This document shows positions 5,004-7,401 of a stretch of DNA of 7,401 nucleotides, piece after piece. This stretch comes from Thaumarchaeota archaeon UBA183 (lineage in GTDB: Archaea; Thermoproteota; Nitrososphaeria; Nitrososphaerales; UBA183), in NCBI GenBank assembly GCA_002495205.1, contig DAEE01000058.1, positions 27,043 through 34,443 of the forward strand. The letters are read 5' to 3'. Every line of letters starts with the position of its first letter. Position 1 is the first letter of the stretch. The notes beneath the pieces are model-generated. The model saw only the letters and a program-made list of their open reading frames with translations. It did no database searches and was not told the origin of the DNA. The position numbers and the translations under genes are program-made.

Positions 5004-6605
5004 TTGCTGCGGTCATCCTACGACGTGGTAGTGGTGGGGTCGGGCGCCAGCGGGCTCACGGCCGCCCTGGCTGCCGCGTCGAAGGGGGCGAGCGTCGTGG
5101 TGCTCGAGAAGGGGAGGAAGTTCGGAGGCTCCACGGCCCTGTCCGGAGGGCAGCTCTGGGTTCCCAACAACAGGTATCAGCGGAAGGCCATGGTGAAGGA
5201 TTCAGCCGCGCTTGCAACACGCTACCTGGTAAAGCTCGCAAGAGGGCGGGTCCACCCCTCGCTCATCGGCTCGTTCGTTAGGAACGCCCCCAGGGCCCTC
5301 GACTTCCTGGTGGCCAACACCCCGATCCGGCCGGAACTCAGGGAAGGGTTGCCTGACTACCACCCCGAGTGGGACGGCGCCCTGAAAGGAGGGCGAACCC
5401 TCGACCCCGGCCTGTTCGACGGAGGGACTCTGGGGGACGAGTACAGGACCATCCTCCACAACCCTCAGTATCACCTCCCCGGAGGGCTGCACACCACTTC
5501 CCTTGAGTTCGAGATGCTGATGCGAGGCGAGGAGGTCCCCGGGCTGAAGGGGAGGAAACCAAGCATGCTCGCCCTAGGAGAGGCCTTGGTCGGGGGCCTG
5601 AGGAAGGGGCTGGTCGAGATGGATGTGCCTCTCTTCCTCTCCCATAGGGCGGTGAAGCTCCTGTCCGAGGGCGGACGCGTGTCGGGGGTGGAGCTCGTCG
5701 CAGGGAGGAAGAGGTTCCGTGTGCGAGCGAGGCGGGGGGTGGTCTTGGCCGCTGGAGGGTTCGAGTGGAACCCAGAGATGAAGAGGGCACACCTGGCTGC
5801 GCCCTCAGAGAACTCGGCAGGGTGCGAGACGAACACGGGGGACGGGGTGAACATGGGCATAGGCGCTGGAGGGGCCACTTCCCTGATGGAGGAGGCTTGG
5901 TGGTTCACACTCATCCTGAAGCCGGGGGAGAAGAGAGGGTGGCTCGCCACGAGCGAGAGGACGCTTCCGGGGTCAATCATGGTGAACACCAGGGGGAAGA
6001 GGTTCGCGAACGAGGCGATGAATTACTCGGACCTGGGCAGGGAGATGCTTGCCTGCGACCCAACGAGCTACTCCTTCGAGAACATACCGGCGTACCTCGT
6101 CTTTGATTCGCAGTACCTATCGAAGTATCCTGTCGCGGGAGACCGTGGGAGGGACGCCGCTCGGTGGATCATGAGCGGAGACACCCTCCTGGAGCTGGCG
6201 ACGAGGCTGGGCGTCGACGGCAGGAACCTCGAGGAGACAGTCGCTGCGTTCAACAGGAATGCCGAGGCAGGGAAGGACCCGGACTACCACCGCGGGGAGA
6301 GCTACTACGACCGACACTGGGGGGACCCCTCCTCCGTGAATCCGACCCTGAGGCCCCTGACGAGACCCCCGTTCTATGGTGTAAGGATGCTCGCAGGGGA
6401 CATAGGGACCAAGGGCGGCCTCGCCACCGACGGCTCGGGACGCGTACTCGGGCAAGAAGGGAAGCCCATTGAGGGGCTGTACGCCGTCGGGAACAACTCG
6501 GCCAGCGTCATGGGCCCGGGGTACGCCGGCTCCGGGGCGACGTTGGGGCCTTGCATGACCTTCGGTTATCTGGCAGGCCTCGACTGCGCCAACCGAAGTG
6601 GCTAG
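5004..6605 (+). CDS. FAD-dependent dehydrogenase, 3-ketosteroid delta-1-dehydrogenase / fumarate reductase flavoprotein-like
   Basis: A 533-residue FAD_binding_2-type oxidoreductase. Numbered from TTG 5004: Rossmann motif GSGASG (12-17) with Glu35 for the FAD ribose; GGSTALSGGQLWVPNN (41-56), very like the KstD form; RRGVVLAAGGFEWNPEM in the middle; GTKGGLATDGSGRVL and GLYAVGNNSASVMGPGYAGSGATLGP near the end. Tyr507 and Gly511 fit the Tyr-x3-Gly pair that acts in 3-ketosteroid delta-1-dehydrogenases, and Tyr341 in NEAMNYSDLG lies where another catalytic tyrosine is expected; this alignment is from memory. The true substrate is unknown and may be a non-steroid ketone or enoate. The frame is open upstream to 4620, but that part is antisense to the regulator. 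ATG 4956 lies upstream of the TATA box, so I prefer TTG 5004, which begins MLRSSYDVVVVGSG. No signal peptide is visible. Confidence 0.85.
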   Translation: MLRSSYDVVVVGSGASGLTAALAAASKGASVVVLEKGRKFGGSTALSGGQLWVPNNRYQRKAMVKDSAALATRYLVKLARGRVHPSLIGSFVRNAPRALDFLVANTPIRPELREGLPDYHPEWDGALKGGRTLDPGLFDGGTLGDEYRTILHNPQYHLPGGLHTTSLEFEMLMRGEEVPGLKGRKPSMLALGEALVGGLRKGLVEMDVPLFLSHRAVKLLSEGGRVSGVELVAGRKRFRVRARRGVVLAAGGFEWNPEMKRAHLAAPSENSAGCETNTGDGVNMGIGAGGATSLMEEAWWFTLILKPGEKRGWLATSERTLPGSIMVNTRGKRFANEAMNYSDLGREMLACDPTSYSFENIPAYLVFDSQYLSKYPVAGDRGRDAARWIMSGDTLLELATRLGVDGRNLEETVAAFNRNAEAGKDPDYHRGESYYDRHWGDPSSVNPTLRPLTRPPFYGVRMLAGDIGTKGGLATDGSGRVLGQEGKPIEGLYAVGNNSASVMGPGYAGSGATLGPCMTFGYLAGLDCANRSG

Positions 6606-6628
6606 GGGCGGCCTGCCGCTGGGAACGC

Positions 6629-6634
6629 TTATCA
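6629..6634 (+). promoter_or_regulatory. Possible TATA box for the alpha/beta hydrolase gene
   Basis: TTATCA lies in the 53-base gap after the flavoprotein stop. Its centre is about 28 bases before TTG 6659, the same geometry as for dtdA and the flavoprotein gene. The match is imperfect; read-through from the flavoprotein gene is the alternative. Confidence 0.35.
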
Positions 6635-6658
6635 CTTCTTGTGAAGGCTGACGCCCGA

Positions 6659-7315
6659 TTGTACTCCGTTGAGAGGCTGGCGATTCCTGGACACAAGGCA
6701 CGCCAGGTTCCGAACACCTTCTTCAAACAGGACTCTGCGAGCCATCTGGCAGTGGTCTTCCCCGGGTACAGCTACAGGTGCAGCGAACCCCTCCTCTGGT
6801 ACCCCACAAGGGTTCTGCTCGCGCAGGGAGCCGATGTCCTGTGGGTCGAGTACCCGTATGATCAGTCTCAGGAATTCGGGAACTCTGATGGCCAAGTCCA
6901 GCTCGAATGGCTGTTTGAGGATTCTATGGCCGCGCTCCAAGTTGCCGAGAAAGTGGGGCCGTTTCGTCGAACCACTCTGGTGGCCAAATCGCTCGGCACC
7001 CTAGCAATGGGACACGTCCTTCGTTCCATTTCCACGGAGAAGGAGATTCGGGCGGTCTGGATGACCCCCGTGCTCACCGACCCCGACTTGAGACAGACCA
7101 TGGAGGAAATGAAACATCGGTCGCTTGTCGTCATAGGATCTGCCAACCACTACTATGATCGCGCTTTCCTAGAGAAGCTTGGGAAGAAGGTGGGCACCGA
7201 GATCCTCACAATTCCGGGAGCGGACCACATACTCGAAACGGAGGGCGGGACGGTCCAATCCATCGACGTCCTGAAGACAGTCGTGGAGTCTGTCAGCCGC
7301 TTCGTCGGTGACTGA
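6659..7315 (+). CDS. Small alpha/beta hydrolase-fold protein
   Basis: A 218-residue protein from TTG 6659 with the alpha/beta-hydrolase layout: a first strand and oxyanion region HLAVVFPGYSYRCSEP (about 29-44), LLAQGADVLWVEYPYD, the nucleophile elbow TLVAKSLGTLAMG with Ser111, a later strand RSLVVIGSANHYYD, and IPGADHILE with His190. The elbow is A-K-S-L-G rather than the usual G-x-S-x-G. In the acid loop (G-x-x-D in the family) Asn163 stands where Asp is expected, with Asp167 four residues later. Substrate unknown; esterase, thioesterase or peptidase activity are all possible. GTG 6641 (224 residues) or ATG 6551 (254 residues, overlapping the flavoprotein gene) are alternative starts; TTG 6659 fits the TATA-like element at 6629 and a leaderless mRNA. 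It may be co-expressed with the flavoprotein gene, 53 bases upstream on the same strand. Confidence 0.75.
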   Translation: MYSVERLAIPGHKARQVPNTFFKQDSASHLAVVFPGYSYRCSEPLLWYPTRVLLAQGADVLWVEYPYDQSQEFGNSDGQVQLEWLFEDSMAALQVAEKVGPFRRTTLVAKSLGTLAMGHVLRSISTEKEIRAVWMTPVLTDPDLRQTMEEMKHRSLVVIGSANHYYDRAFLEKLGKKVGTEILTIPGADHILETEGGTVQSIDVLKTVVESVSRFVGD

Positions 7316-7321
7316 GCTCGG

Positions 7322-7347
7322 CCCTTTCTCGACAGCGGGGAGAAGGG
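7322..7347 (+). terminator. Hairpin after the hydrolase gene, possible 3' end structure
   Basis: CCCTTTCTC (7322-7330) pairs with GAGAAGGG (7340-7347): eight base pairs, one bulged T at 7327 and a nine-base loop. It begins seven bases after the hydrolase stop codon. No T tract follows, and archaeal termination mainly depends on T tracts, so it may protect or mark the mRNA end rather than terminate. The rest of the tail (7348-7401) shows nothing I can assign. Confidence 0.3.
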
Positions 7348-7401
7348 ACTGCGCCGAGTCTATGAGTGCCTGTTCGCTTCCTCTTCGCCGATCACTTGGT
7401 C

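Noticed and set aside
5338..5989. Long minus-strand open frames opposite the flavoprotein gene
   Set aside because: Ser/Pro/Arg-rich shadow frames; the plus-strand flavoprotein has clear motifs throughout.
7360..7401. Possible end of a minus-strand gene (14 codons to a TAG), or start of a plus-strand gene at ATG 7362
   Set aside because: Too short to judge at the window edge; no promoter or recognisable motif supports either.

Overview
The window is archaeal and GC-rich, with frequent GTG/TTG starts. The archaeal signs are a SecE (Sec61 gamma) gene next to an archaeal-type Spt5, an archaeal-type D-aminoacyl-tRNA deacylase (DtdA), a LysW carrier-protein amino acid operon, and TATA boxes about 27-32 bases ahead of several starts. 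Joining LysW-type biosynthesis to an ornithine carbamoyltransferase gene points to the TACK branch (Thaumarchaeota/Crenarchaeota-like). I cannot place it more precisely from sequence alone.

Layout. Positions 1-379 (minus): the 5' end of spt5, cut by the window edge, preceded by the complete 55-residue secE. These are transcription elongation and protein-secretion housekeeping genes. Positions 380-497: a divergent promoter region. Positions 498-1325 (plus): dtdA. Positions 1315-4394 (minus): a tight operon lysW - argX/lysX - lysK - argF, with ATGA overlaps at two junctions and a one-base gap at the third. Positions 4460-4912 (minus): an Lrp/AsnC-family (LysM-like) regulator directly upstream of lysW. 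Positions 5004-6605 (plus): a large FAD-dependent dehydrogenase resembling 3-ketosteroid delta-1-dehydrogenase. Positions 6659-7315 (plus): a small alpha/beta hydrolase. The last 86 bases hold a hairpin and no gene I can assign.

How the genes work together. LysW is a small zinc-containing carrier whose C-terminal glutamate is loaded with an amino acid by the ATP-grasp ligase ArgX/LysX. After modification by enzymes encoded elsewhere (LysZ, LysY and LysJ activities), LysK hydrolyses the product off LysW. ArgF, the last gene, converts released ornithine to citrulline, so at least the arginine branch runs through this operon. The same LysX/LysK pair may also serve lysine synthesis. The Lrp-like gene and a near-palindrome lying on the lysW TATA box are the obvious candidates for its control.

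Most notable points: the 56-residue lysW and 55-residue secE are easy to miss; the ligase gene has no ATG, GTG or TTG start that keeps its conserved N-terminus and appears to start at CTG; the hydrolase departs from its family at two catalytic motifs; and a steroid-dehydrogenase-like flavoenzyme sits in an archaeal context. I see no mobile element, CRISPR array, tRNA or rRNA.
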